A stretch of 64,000 nucleotides of DNA, from NCBI GenBank assembly GCA_026545225.1, contig CM048849.1, forward strand, positions 32,312,336 to 32,376,335, in the 5' to 3' direction. Origin of the DNA: Cornus controversa (taxonomy: Eukaryota; Streptophyta; Magnoliopsida; Cornales; Cornaceae). Position 1 is the first letter of the stretch. The number at the start of each line of letters is the position of its first letter. Of the stretch, positions 34,789-48,600 are shown piece after piece. A program made the position numbers and the translations under genes. The notes under the pieces are model-generated. The model did not search any database. It was not told where the DNA came from and worked only from the letters and a program-made list of their open reading frames with translations.

Positions 34789-37390
34789 TTATACTTTAAT
34801 TGAATTTCCAAAAAGAATAATAATAAGATATTCATAAATCAACCAATTAAAAATCAAGACCATGAACTCCAAACACTGCAATAACGAAGCAAAGATTTTA
34901 ATATATATCTATATATATATATATATATATATAGTGAGAAGATAAAACGATTTTCTTATTTACAAACTTAAACACTAGGTTGAATTACTCTAACCTCCTT
35001 TAAGCTTAGTCCAAGTTAACGAAACTTGTGAAAGTACTATTTTGCCCTCAATAAAAATTTTATGCGTGTGCTAATATCATCACCAAAAAACCAATTTAAT
35101 TACCCTTGGAACTTTGGGAAGTACTATTCTGTATTTTCTTGTTGGGTGGTTTGTCCTAGTTTCTCATTTGAAACTTTGGAAGTACTTCTCTCCTCCCAAC
35201 ATTTGTAGTGTTAACGAGACTATAAAGGTTTATCTGTTTATGTATTTGTAATTGTGGTTTGTTCTTCATTTTACTATTTGGAACTTTGGAAAGTGAAGGA
35301 TTGATAAAACTTGTAACAACTTCAAGGCTACAGCAGACCATTCAAGAACAACTCACACGACCGTGGCCATCTTGGACGGACAGGACTTGCATCAGCTAGA
35401 AAAAAAAAGACTAAGGCAAAAAAAGTACTTGAGTTCCTGAGTTGAATAAATGTCTCAAAAGAGTGAAGCTAGCAAGTCATCACGGCATTACACGTGGTGC
35501 TCATCCAACCGTGGATCTCATTTCTCCACTACTATAGATAGAACTCATTTGTTTTGAAGATGTTTTGCACCGACAAACTTGCTTTTCATACATTGTATCT
35601 TCGGTCCTAGACTTCCTATACTTGGTTTTTACATGCTTTCATAGTGTAACTTGTAATCTTAGGATGTTGTATGTACCCAAATTGGTCATTTGGTTGGTTA
35701 ACCAAGACTAGACGTCGTTACTCAAGGAAAGAGGGTATTAAAGTAAAATTCGATCCACAACTGATCATATACTTCGGCTACAGACTCACTCAATCAAGAC
35801 AAACACCAACATTGAAATCGCCCATAAAAGATGCTAGGATAGAATTCGATAAATAAGAAAAGTCCACGATCGATTCCCTCGCTGGTCCCTGATATTTTCT
35901 TATTTAACACATTGTTAGATATGGAGATTAGTGCATTTAATGCTCTAATACAAGGAATGTTCTTGAAAGATTACTTTAATAGATGACATCATTTAGGTGA
36001 GCCAATCATTCGACTAAAATGACATTCCATCCTGATCCAATTTGGTTACTTCAACTAAATGATTTATTACCACCACCATTACCACTGAATCAACGTGCTT
36101 ATATCAGTCATGTGCTAATATAATTTGAAGAATCAATCACAGTCGACCACGTGGAGCTCAATTTGATGGACGACACTCTCCGAAGCCAAGAAGCCATCTA
36201 AACTCTATTTATAAATAAATGACTTCTTCCATTGGAAAAGATTTCTAGTACGACACACAAAAAAAAAAAAAAACTTATCTCCAGCAAATCCCATTGCTTT
36301 CGAGCAATCATAGTCCAAGGTCTCATCTTGTTTATCATACATTTACTTAAATGTCGTAGTTCCTTCTTAGCACTCTTAATTTCTTAGAACCTTACTCTCA
36401 TTTAATGTTTTTGCTCACCATTACTGCTTGCCTCCCAACCCAAGTAGCCTCCTAGCACTCTACTGCGGATGTACCTAAATCCAAGTAGCCTCCTAGCACA
36501 AGACTTTTGCTACATTTTCCTCAAGTAGTTTTCCTAGCACCTTACTCCTGGTTGTACCTAAATCTAAGTAGTTTTTCTAGCACCCTACTCTGGTTGTATT
36601 TTGTTTCAAGTGCACTTAGAACTAAGATCGTGTAATATTAAAGAGGTTATAATAAATTCTCATTCGACAATCAATGTTAATGACGATGCTGCATCTATCT
36701 TGATTAATGCTATTCGATTGACACATCTCTGCTCTCGTTAAATCTAAACATGAACACACACACACTAATACTTTGAAAAAATTTGCAGTGCCGTTCAAGG
36801 CTGAAGTAAGTAACCAGTGAGAGGGTTCTACTCTCCACAATTGCACGAAGTTATATTACATAAAGTCTACGAGCCACCTCAGCTGTAGCATTAGGAATAT
36901 TCAATTGGCTTTCGAGTTTGCTTGATTTATCATTAACTAGCAAATTCAAAGTTAGTGTCTTAACACACACATCCAACAGATTCGGACTTAACTGTCCTAG
37001 CACACTGGCACACTACCGAATACAAAAGCACGTTCGAGCCTCATGAACGAGGGGCTCCACGAACAAAGTTGCCTTTTTACTGCCAAACATTGTATGTTCG
37101 TGTTCTTACATGCTTTCTTAGTGTAACTTCTAGCTCTTAACTTAAGTTCATTTCAAGCTAGTAACTCTTAGCTAATGGTTGAACTAGTGAACCCTTTAGC
37201 AAGTGACTAGGATCATATCCTTTATACTAATTATCATTGTATCAATTTCAAAGATTACATCTTTCTTAAAAGGTATATTTCTTTTTTAACTTATCAAGTG
37301 TAGCTCTACACTTCTACTTCTTGTCGACTCATTTCAAATTGGACAATGCTTGCCTTAGGTCATATAAGTAAGAGCTTCCTATTTATAGGT
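34789..37390. other. Unassigned intergenic sequence, probably repeat-derived
   Basis: No gene is supported. Between 36,430 and 36,600 the phrase aagtagcctcctagcac and variants recur about four times. A segment near 35,625-35,660 (acatgctttcatagtgtaactt) recurs near 37,110-37,130. This suggests decayed retrotransposon sequence, but I found no LTR pair, domain or target duplication. Confidence 0.4.
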
Positions 37391-38620
37391 GATGTGGACC
37401 GGTACAAGAGTGAGTTTAAATTTTTTTAAAAAAATAAAAAAAATAACAAGAGTAATACATATCACCAACTGCTCAAACAGGTTATAAAAAATAACATTTT
37501 TTTCTCTCCCCTCACGTCTCAGAGACAGTGCTCATCTCTCTCCACTCCATAGCTCTTCTTCTCTAGGTACCACCACCGCCACTGACAACGCCGCCTTCTT
37601 CCATCACCAGCCTCCTTGCCTCCTCTTATACCATCGTCCATGCCCTAGGCTTTCCGCCGTCTCCACCTCTTTCTCCCGAAGCTTTCACTCCTCCGACCGT
37701 TTTTCTGCACCTCACAGATCCTTCCCCATTGCAGCCAGCATCACCTTATTCGTACCAGTCTATCCCCTTCTCCATTTCACTGTACATTCCTTGTGTATTA
37801 TTGCTGTTATTGTTTTGGTCCAATGGCTAAACCATGCTATGGTATTTCATTAGTTCTCTAGTAATGTTGGTGTTGCCATAAGATATGATGTATATCTTTG
37901 TCTTAGCATACACGAAGTTCTGAACCCCTTGTCTGTTGTTTTTGCAGAGACTCCATCTGTACAATACAAAATCAATAATCATTATTTGGATATTCTTTGG
38001 AGTATAAATTTTTCAATGAATTAAAAAATTTTATATTGTGTTTTCAGTTTTACAAAAGGGAAAATATTTGTGGTTGATGCAAATTATGATCTATCAGTGC
38101 TCAAATTAGTTTGTAAAATCTTTAAATACCAATTGGAGTTGCAAGTGATTGGTGCTTGTACTTGAATTGAAGCACAAAGATGTGTATTTTCAGTTATTTG
38201 GGTGTTCTTTATTTTGGGTAAGAGAAAAATTTATGGTTTGGGATCCGAGGCGGCGTGTCATCTGCAAGCAAGTTGCAGAGGTTCTTTATTCTGCGAAAGA
38301 AAGATGTTTCTAATGGAGGTAGGAAAGAAGAGATATGGAGTTGACTGTGGAGAAAGAAAAATTATACTTTGTGTTTTTGGATAACCTGCAAGAAAATTAT
38401 ACTTTGTGTTTTTGGATAACCTGCAAGTAGACCGATTTGATCCTTTCTAATTTGTTTTTTAAGTTTTAAATACATGCTACTTTTGTATTGATTTACATAA
38501 CCTGTAAGTAAGAAGCTTCTACTTATATGGCCTGAGTCAAGAATTGTCCAAAATAAATAACTGACAGAAGGCAGGGTTTTTGTTAATTACTTGCTCATTA
38601 TGTTTTTTACACTGCTAGTT

Positions 38621-38664
38621 TTGTGTGCATGCAATAGTAGTATAACTAGTTTGCATGCACACAA
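38621..38664. repeat. Perfect 14-bp inverted repeat with 16-nt loop
   Basis: The arms ttgtgtgcatgcaa (38,621-38,634) and ttgcatgcacacaa (38,651-38,664) are exact reverse complements. A (TA)n run follows at once. No known element is implied. Confidence 0.7.
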
Positions 38665-38686
38665 TATATATATATATATATACAGA

Positions 38687-38880
38687 AATGATCTCAACCG
38701 TGGGTAAAAAATTCTTTCACGAACAATAAGTAAGAAATTCTTCCATACCATGTATAGTAACCATTGAATATGATTATAATGATTTTTAAAAGTAACAATT
38801 TTTACACTTAGATTATATCCAACATTTACTATACTTAGTGTGTAGAAATTTTTTTACTCATCTGTAAACAAGAGATCATT
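38687..38880. mobile_element. Possible small MITE
   Basis: Both ends carry aatgatctc facing inward, each followed within 20 bases by a gtaaaaaa..tt segment, giving an inverted-repeat element of about 194 bp. I could not identify a target duplication, so the superfamily is open. Confidence 0.4.
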
Positions 38881-39576
38881 ACTCTCTCTCTATATGTGTG
38901 TGTGTATGTAGATATATGTATGCTGTTAAACGAAAGTTGAGACCTCGTCTCCCATTGTGTGCAAACTCGACGTCTTCTTAAGTTTTCCTCTTCACTACTG
39001 TCTGAATAAAATGGATTTCAAGCTTGCATTTTTTGTTGGGTCAGAATCTGATCTGATCAACTTAAAGCTTACAAATTTTCCAATATGCCAGGAAATTGAC
39101 CCCTATAAACAATCAAATTAATGGACTAATTTTCCTCGTCAAACCACAAATTATATATTCACCATATGATATATTAATTCCTATTTTCCATCAAAACAAT
39201 GATCACATTTTTTCACCTCATTATATATCACATTCCCATTAACAATGTCTCTAACAGGAATTGATACCAATGACAATCACCTCAGACTAGTCTCGTACAA
39301 TAATTTCACCTACAGACTTCATCATACTAGAGTTTGTGAAAATAGCAACTTAAAAAACAGTTTTGATTCCTATTTCATGAAAAGATATTTTACAGCTAGA
39401 CAGAACATAAAATAAAATAAAATAAAATTTGATAGAATGCTCATTCCATTTTTTCAGAAAAATAAGCACACTATATTCTACTTTAAGCATCCGTATAACT
39501 AGAAGTGCAAATCGCAATTAAGCTGAACCTTTCATAAGCATGTAAATGACATAATAATACATATTTTTTTGTACAT

Positions 39577-39581
<5 letters not shown>

Positions 39582-39612
<31 letters not shown>
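39582..39612. repeat. (TA)n microsatellite
   Basis: An uninterrupted TA run followed by CA repeats lies just downstream of the ankyrin gene stop codon. Confidence 0.8.
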
Positions 39613-39621
<9 letters not shown>

Positions 39622-39627
39622 GCAGGA

Positions 39628-42600
39628 TCAATGTTGTTTGGGTTGTTGAAGAAACAAGCCTTTTATTTTCCGGTTGAAGATACCATGTCCATAGCTAGAC
39701 GAGACCATGTCGACAAATAGAGGAAATTGCAATAAAGCAAATAAGGTTATTGGTCCACTAACTAGCAATGAGACTGGAAGAGCGGCCAATCTTGAACGGC
39801 TTTCACCAATCACAATAATAAGAGTGGCACCGAAGGCTACCATCATGGTGGCAATAGATAAGAAAAGGGTGGCGAGACCAATTGTGAGTTTCCTGGGTAA
39901 TGAGGTGAGGAAATCTTCTTCCGCATAGCGTGAAGTGAGAATGCTTAGGAACACTAGCATTGAAGTAACGGAAGAGAATAAAGATAATGCATCTGCTATA
40001 ATGAAAACCATGAAGGAGTTATGTTGTAGGAACATGGGGTTCCCCGAATCATTCTCGGTGCCACCTGGTAATGTGAAAGCTGCCGCAAACATAATAGTGA
40101 CAATGAGGGTGGCCACGATTGTACAAGATGTTGCTGTATCGTTCATCCATTTTTCTCCTTCTTTGATTAATTCATAGTGCCATTTCCAGAACAAAGCTGG
40201 AGGTGTTTCTCCACTATCATTTGCAAGAATTTTTTGTGAAGACGGTACCACCCTCTCCACCTCCTATCATAATCAATACGAAAGGACAACGGAAAATTTA
40301 AGTACTTACAGTCAAGCTAACAGCTTCGTTCCACTATTTATATGAGTTTATGGGAGGGCTCAAAGATACTATAAATCACATCAATAGGTAATACTGAAGT
40401 TGGAAAACAAAACCATGCTCCAAATGGATGGGAATGATTAATTGCTCCAAGGCCCTATTTGGATTGGCTTTAGAAAAGCGGCTTTCGGCTTTTCAAGCTC
40501 AAAAGCCATTTTGGAAAGTATTTGGATTAGTAAGGTTCAAGAGCTTCGGAGTCCAAAAAGAGCGTTTAAAGGAAGTTGGTGGGTACCAGCTTCCTCATTT
40601 AGCTTCTGCTTCTCTTTTTCTTCTGCATAAAAGCCGAAGCAAAAGATTTGCCAAACAGGGCCTAAGAATCCCATCCCACTTTTTAGCATTTCTATTGGCT
40701 TATCAATCGACCCCATCACGCTGTGTAACACAGAATTGCATCTACCTAGGCTGAAGTTTTTTGAGAAGGATCTGCCAAATCCCTCAAAAGTTGATGTTTA
40801 TGACAAGGAGGGGATTATAGGATTTAGATCTTAAAAAACAGGATGTATGTGGTGGTACAAACATATTGCTTATGCATTGACTGGAGAAAAATTGTCCATC
40901 TGCAAAAACTTTTATCTAAAATGAAATATAAACATGAATATGAGATAGTTGTGTGCACGCATGTGAAGATTCGTCATTTTGATGGTTATCTATGCTACTA
41001 TATGCAAATAACGCGCCAATATATGTTAGAACCTACACCCCCACACCAAACCACTCCTACAAGATGTCTATGTATCAACCTAGGTCTTCTCATAAGGTTT
41101 ATAAATCATGGTTTTTATATTCTCTAAGAAATAAAATATTTTGAAAGCTTTCCCACAGAAAGTATGCTGCAAGAGATTTAAAATTTTACTCATATAAAAT
41201 GTCATCTATGGCATGAAGTTCCCCAAAAGTAAACTAAAACAGGGTTTACTCAAAATCACACTCTATGACGAGAGGTTTGGATGATGATATAGAAAGTTAA
41301 GAATGGATTACCTTGTACCATTGTAGTTCTCTATGCACTTCCATGGCTGCACCTGGAGCATTACTAAATACCTTCCAGAACTGTTGTTCTTCTTGATTTT
41401 CCACGGTTCCATCTATTTTTCCAATGGTTTTAGACAATACTACAGGACATGCAGCTATATGCAGCATGCTGTCCGATTTTACTAGAATTTCTGTAATTTT
41501 GTTTCTTTTTGCCGTACTTAAACCGTAGAAGAGGTTCCATATTCTCTCCTGTCGGCAAGCAATTGCTATGTGAAAAATGCTTCCACTTTCCTTATTCCCC
41601 CATAATAAAGCAGGATTGGACCTCAGAACTTCCTCAACAAATTCAGCATTTCCACATTTGATGGCTCTCTTTATTGCCTCAAAGTATGCTCCAATCTGTT
41701 TATGATCAGAAGTCGAGTTTGGATGACACATCTTTTTGAGTAGTTCATGGGCTTGGGTATGTTTGTTCTTCATATTGAATATTTCTTGCTCGCCATCTGC
41801 AATTCTTACCGAAGAAGAAATAGTTTAACAATAAATAAAGCGTATTACCGATTCAGTAACCATATATATAAATAATAGTACTCTACATACCAATTACTTT
41901 AAGAACAATTGACATTAGTCCTTTCAGACATCGCAGCACTGTTATACATAAAGAAGAACAATTATCCCATCAGAATATATCTAATAAACAATTCTAAAAG
42001 ATACAAAAAAGAATGAGTTTGAACCCTGGCACCCTCGTTATATTGCCCCTCAAATTACCATGGTTAAGTACAAAGGTATGTGGTCAAATGGTATCTCCTC
42101 TCCTTTCAAGCCAATGTTAGAGGGTTCGAGTCTCCTCTATAGCATTGTAGGAGTTATTTGCCAGGACAAAAGATTTAAAAAAAAAAAGTTACCATGGTTA
42201 AGACGACCAATCATATGTATGCATCATGGGTCTTCCACAGATACATCTACGACGGGTTTTAAATTACAAGTGCAGTGGAAACTACCACAAAGGTGCATTT
42301 AGGAGAAAAATATTTGGCCTAGCTGACCTAAAGAGTGCAACAAAAAGTGATGATCCCTAGCTGTTTGTATAAATTTACGAAAGCAAGCATGCATCGGCAG
42401 TCTGGTTAATTGTGTCCCAGGTATCATAGGAGGCACCTAGTTTTGTTAGCATGGAAGACAATTCACCATCCACATTAAAACTCTAAACTCATTGCAACAA
42501 TTTTACAATGTCATCCTCGTTTAAGTAGACAAGCAAAGTGAATGATGTGTGAAAGATTCCCTAGCATCTCATTTACAAACAATGTTTTGCTCACATTTGA

Positions 42601-45600
42601 TAATTGATTACTATGTTTCTTCTTTTTTTCCTTTTGGAGAGGGAGGGGGTAGAATACATCTCATCTATATGTATATTTGCTACTTGAGATGTAAAATATG
42701 TGCCGCAAAGTGAATTTATATGAATAATATTAGCTTTACTCTGATGTATCTTTGGGTGGGATCTATTGTAGGATCCCAGCCTTTCAATAGAGACACATGA
42801 CAAGATTTCAGTAGAGACACATGACGAGATTTCTTCTATAATGAATACAAGTGCATTCGTGAGCAATCAAATTGTTTCAATGAAAAACATTGGACAATAT
42901 GGGAGAGAGAAAAAGAGAATATACCCATTAAATATACTATATCTTTGAAGCCTTTGAAATTGGAAAGATACAGAGATCTGGAGGCCTCGGGAACATTTTC
43001 TACATCGTGCTTATTATAAAAGACATTAACGGGTTGAACATCCATACCTATCAGAAAGAAAAAGAAAGGTATAGAAACACATTATGAAACTTATGGTGTT
43101 AGTACTTCATTAAAAAAAAAAAAAAAGTCACACTATCAATACTACTAAGTAAGCATGTATTTTAACAGCCAATAAAAACTTACTCCATCATCTGTTATAT
43201 TACATAACAAAAGTAGGAATACTTATATAAGAAATGCTGGCGACAGTTGCAACTGATGTCCCTCCGCTAAGGATGAGGTAGGTAACATTAGGTACCGACA
43301 CCATGCAACGGATTCAAGTCACTATACAACTATTGGTAGCATTCGTCATCGCAAGACTCTAGATCTGCAGCACTGTCTCAATATTTTCACTATTACACTA
43401 AACAATACAAGAAAACTTGCAACCAAAAATCATTACTCCATGAAATCTTATTCCGCTGATAGAAGGATCAGTAGAATGGCTAGAATTGGGAATTGTCAGG
43501 GGAGATTATCAAGCCATCATGTTATAATTAATTTTGGAGAAAAATACACATTAACCAAATTTCAATTGCCAGCCTTTAGATTCAACAAACACATAAATTT
43601 TGAAATGTGCTCAAACTAACCCCTTCCCTTGATGAAAATGAAGTGACAGAAATTGGTCATGTGCATTACCCTTAAATTTTACTCTCTATGTATAAAATTT
43701 CATAAACACCACAGTCGTCGCCTTGTGGTCACTATACGCTATTGCCAAACCACCACTATATTTCACTTCCTGCATCTTCTCCATTATGAACTCCACCTCT
43801 AGTCATCACCACCTCCATTCCATCTCTTCTCCCCAGCAAAACCCCTACCACCAGTGCCGCTTCACTCCACCATTAAAACCCACAGTATAAATATATACGT
43901 ACAAAAAAACATATATAAATAATGTGTATAGTGAGAGGCAGCTAACCTTTCAGAGAGAGATAGAACAAGTTCAATAATCAGAGAGTAGAGAGAGCCATAC
44001 ATCCAAGTATGAAACCACCAAGCCCACCAAACCTATAACCGCTAAACTCATCCCATCACCACCATAACCTATCGTACTACTAACATCAGCCTCATCCAAC
44101 CCACCAATCCCACCTAGATCACCATAAGCATAATTACATTTTATGAATAGAATTGCCTAGATTTTAAGTTGATATCCATAAATGTTGGGGTGCCTAGCAA
44201 GCATTAGGTCTAAGGATCAAGTCCTTTTGGGTGTAAACAATTCTTTGGAGGTGGGTGTGTGTACCAACTAGGAAAAAACAGACAAACAAACACAAACATA
44301 TGTATAATATATATGTATATACATAATCAATTGGTCGCGAATTGCGATAGGTTTTGATGATGAATGTGCTGGTGATGTCAGTGTGCGTACCAACTAAGTT
44401 TTTCTGTAGAGAAATTGCATGACAAAGGTGTTGGTGATAGGTTGGCTAATGGAGGAAGTGGCGGTGGTAGTGTTAGTTTTTCTTTCTTTCCCTTTTCTAC
44501 TTTTGGTAAATATAGTGACTTCATTTAAACAAACATTGAAAAAGGTCCATTTAGGTTTTAAGGCCATATAGAATTCAATTGATATTATGGCTTTCTACCC
44601 TTCTCTTGAGCCTCAACTACTAAGTCTCCAGATACCTTTCTAATGTTACACCGTTATATCTGATTTTCAGTAAGGTGTTGGTGATAGGTTGGTTGACGGT
44701 GGATGAGATGGTGATAGATTATGTTGGCAGAGAGAGGAAATCGATGGAAATGGTGATTGATTTAGTTAAGGGAGGTGAATACTACATAAAAATATAGGTA
44801 TTATGGTAATTTCAATTTTTCACCTATTCCACCAGTCAAATAGGTTCTTGTCAAGGGTTAAAGTCTTGAAAATTAACTATAGGAGGTGACATCAAATTCA
44901 GACCTAAAATTTATTTATTTTATATATGAATACATTTTGAGAGTAAAAAACAATAGGCATGCAACCGTATATCAAAAGCCAAAGCATAACGTCATATAAC
45001 TTAAAATCCATTACCACTTGACTCATTCGACCAACTAATGCCAATCAACAATAGTTGATTTCCAAGTAGAAAAAAAATTCTTTCCACCTTTCCTAATTTT
45101 GCTTAACTTTGATTTGCATAAATTTTAGGAAGTAATCAGCGGATTTGAATTAGGAATTTTTAGATAATACTTCTTTTGTTGGTATGTGGTTTTAAATAAT
45201 ACTTACAATACTATAACAAGTTCTTAGATGGTATATAAAATAAAATTTAATTTACATCTAGATGCAATTTTCAAAAGATTCAAATTAGAATGTTGTATAA
45301 CAGGGCCATTTTTTATTTAAATTTAAATGGATTTCTGATTACACTTTACTGATCAAAACTCTATAGAACTGTTTCAGCCATTGACATCAATGACCATACC
45401 CTCTGCCAAATCACTATAATTGATTTAATTATACGTGTGCATTGTGGACTGATTGGGCCAGCAGTCTATCATCCCACTCCTTTCAATGTTTAAAAGATGT
45501 ACACATATAAGAGGTGTTAGAAATATTGAAAATTGTAAAATAAGACGAGAGAGGGAACTAAGAAGGAGAGAAATCTATGAATATCTTATTATATTTCAGA

Positions 45601-48600
45601 AGCTTTACAAAGAGTCTATTTATAGGCTAAGTGAGTGGTAGGTGGAAGGTGGTAGGTGGTAGGTCAGTGTTATATAAGGTAGGTGGTAGGTGGTGATGTC
45701 ATGAATTGCTAATGTAATAGTAGATCATATGCATGACGTGGCAGATGATGACGTGTCTGCTAAAGTGGCATCGTGGCTGATGAGGCGTGTGATTACCACT
45801 GGAGGGCGCACGGAAGTGCGGTGGCCAATCACGAAGGCGTGTGATTACCACCGGTGGGCGCACTGAAGCGCGGTGGCCAATCACGAAGCGTGTGATTACC
45901 ACTAGTGGGCGCACGAAAGCACGGTGGTCAATCACGGAGCATGTGATTACCATTGGTAGGCGCACGGAAGCGCGGTGGCCAATCACAGAGCGTGTGATTA
46001 CCACTGGTGGATGCACGGATGCACGGTGGTTAGTCATGGAGGCGTGTGATTACCATTGGAGAAGCATGGAAGTGTGGTGTCGGATCTATGAAGATCTAAC
46101 ACATTGAGGCACACGAAAGCGTGTAATTACAATTGGAGGCGCATGGAAGCGAGGTGGCGAATCTATGAAGATCCGACACATTGAGGCACACAAAAGCATG
46201 TGATTACGACTAACGAGTGGCACTGCTGGTGGTAGATGATAATAAGTGGCTAGTGAAGAACCCGAAAGAAAAAGTGAGAAGATTTCAAAACTCTAGGTCT
46301 GATACCATGTTAGAAATATTAAAAATTGTAAAATAAGACGAGAGAGAATGAGAGAAATCTATGAATTTCTTATTATATTTCAGAATCTTTACAAAGAGTC
46401 TATTTATAGGCTAAGTGAGTGGTAGGTGGTAGGTGGTAGGTGGTAGATGAGTGTTATATAAGGTAAGTGGTAGGTGAGTGTTGCACAAGAAATGTATTTA
46501 GTCATATTGTATGTCTTGGTAAATATAAAATATGTAAAATATGAATAATAAACATTAACAAGAGGCAAATCAAATATTCATAGAGAAAGAGAGATGGTAA
46601 AATAGAGGCATTTACAGTTGTACATCCATCTTTTAAGATTTCCAAGTTGATTTCTGCTTGAGAAAGCAAAGGACATCTCTGCCACTGTATACAAGGCCAT
46701 TGTACCCATGCCAAGCCCACCAGACGCCAATTCCGGATTGATTTCCAGCATGTTCAGTGCAAAACCTATGGATGTAACAATCAGTTAGAGGTGTCTGTTG
46801 AATGTGCACAATCCCAGAAATGCATCAGGATAGCAGCTATATATATATGGTGGCATCTAAGGTAGGTAGTCCCCACGCAGTGTTGCGATATTAATGCGTA
46901 AATGAACTTGTTTGATGCATCAACATAACTTTTTAATAGAGTCCAGATTCTTACCATAGTTCTCACCCTTAATTGAATCGGTGAACATAGCATATATCCT
47001 ATAATCTGAAAATCAAACAATTAGAGACCAATCAATAATATATCATCTTTAACTATGAGAAAGATAAAAAAAGATACTTCATTTTCATATATATTGACAA
47101 AAATTTAATGATGCTCACTAAGGTAATCAAAGTAAGACTGGGGGATATTAACAATTCTAGGGATTAGATCCTGGTGTGAAGCCACTGAATGTAGATAATT
47201 AAACATGTCAGTGTTGCCAAAAATTGCAGCCAGGGTGACTGGGATATGTCCATTTCGATCTGTGATTTTTACCAATTCCCTATGGGTTTCCACCAATGCT
47301 TTTGCTATTCTTGTGTTTGCACCTCTAGCAGCAATATGAAGTGCTGTGTCACCATCATCTTGGGTAAATTCCAAAAACACAGGATTAATCATCTTCACGA
47401 GTTCCTCCACCAAATGCACATGCTCCTCTGCAACAGCAATATGAATAGCTCTTTCCCCTATTGTAGAAATTGGAACTGATATTGCACCTGGATCTTGACC
47501 CAAAAAGGCTTTGACACTTTCCAAGTCACCCTTCACCAAGGCGCTATGTAGAGGTGAATATTTAGTTGCATCTCTGTCAATGTCTGATGACCTGCAATTG
47601 GATGCACATGCATGCCGTTACTTACCGAATCTTAGACCTACATTATCATGTTTGTCAAGTACAATTATTCTAGAATTTTACATAGAATTTTACAATAGAA
47701 TCTTAAAAACAGATAGAAAAGCAAAAGTTCTAGAACAATATATTCACTATTCTCAAAGAGATTTGATTTTCAACAATTGGAACACATCTGAAAGTTGCGC
47801 TGCTCAATCCAGAAAATTATTTGATACTCGAATACATTCACATGTCCTGGATGAGGTGGTAGGCCTCTTTCGAATTTTTCCCTTATTTTAAAATTTTTTT
47901 AACAAACAAAATTACAAAATAATGTAAAATAAAGCACAGAAGTATCAATACAGAACTTCATGCACAAAAAGAAAACCTGTATACTTCCTTTGAAAATTTT
48001 TTTTTTTCCTAATTGCACTTTTATTAACCAAACAAAAGACCAAATACAAAGAAAAGGGGGAGCCCCAACAACCCCCAACAGAACAACAACATATCAACCC
48101 TTAACAAAGGTCTATTTCCAAAAAGAAGCACACAGAAATAGCATAACAAAGAAATAAGAGAGAGGAAAAGAAATGACAAAGGAACTACAAATAAGGTCCC
48201 AGAAACCAGATAAAAGCAAACTGCCAAAATTAAGGCTCCAACCAACCAAAGAGTCTAAAACCAGAACATCAGCTATTTGCCAACAGAAACAGAGAAACCA
48301 CATATCTGCCAATGACAAACACAGCAGGCCCAAAACTATTAAAAAAATAAAACAAATCAGAGAGAAACATGCTCGACAACTGAAAATCACCACCATATCC
48401 TGTAAATGACAGCCCACCGAATCAGCTACATTCCACAAAATTTGTCTAGCCACCAGAGTATGAGAAAAGGGAGGTTCATCATGCAACATTCTATTTCTAG
48501 ACCAGCAAATATACCATATAGCTGAAGCAAACAACTGTCTCAGGATCTTACTCCTCAAGTTGTTCCAAGTTGTCTTGGAGGTGACCATTGAACCATCTGT

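Larger units (their letters stand above)
37391..39600. other. Intergenic sequence downstream of the ankyrin gene
   Basis: A C/T-rich block at about 37,500-37,760 (ccaccaccgccactgac, ccgccgtctccacctc) has the look of a plant 5' leader or the start of an exon on the plus strand. I could not find a reading frame with a recognisable product behind it. The remainder is AT-rich, with two small inverted-repeat features listed separately. Confidence 0.4.

Noticed and set aside
45783-46215. CRISPR-like array of regular repeats
   Set aside because: The units are contiguous without unique spacers and lie inside a plant LTR element, so it is a minisatellite.
39628-47591. Treating the PGG end and the ankyrin end as two separate genes
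   Set aside because: Seven GT-AG junctions keep phase across the whole stretch and the total is divisible by three, as expected for one ankyrin-PGG protein.
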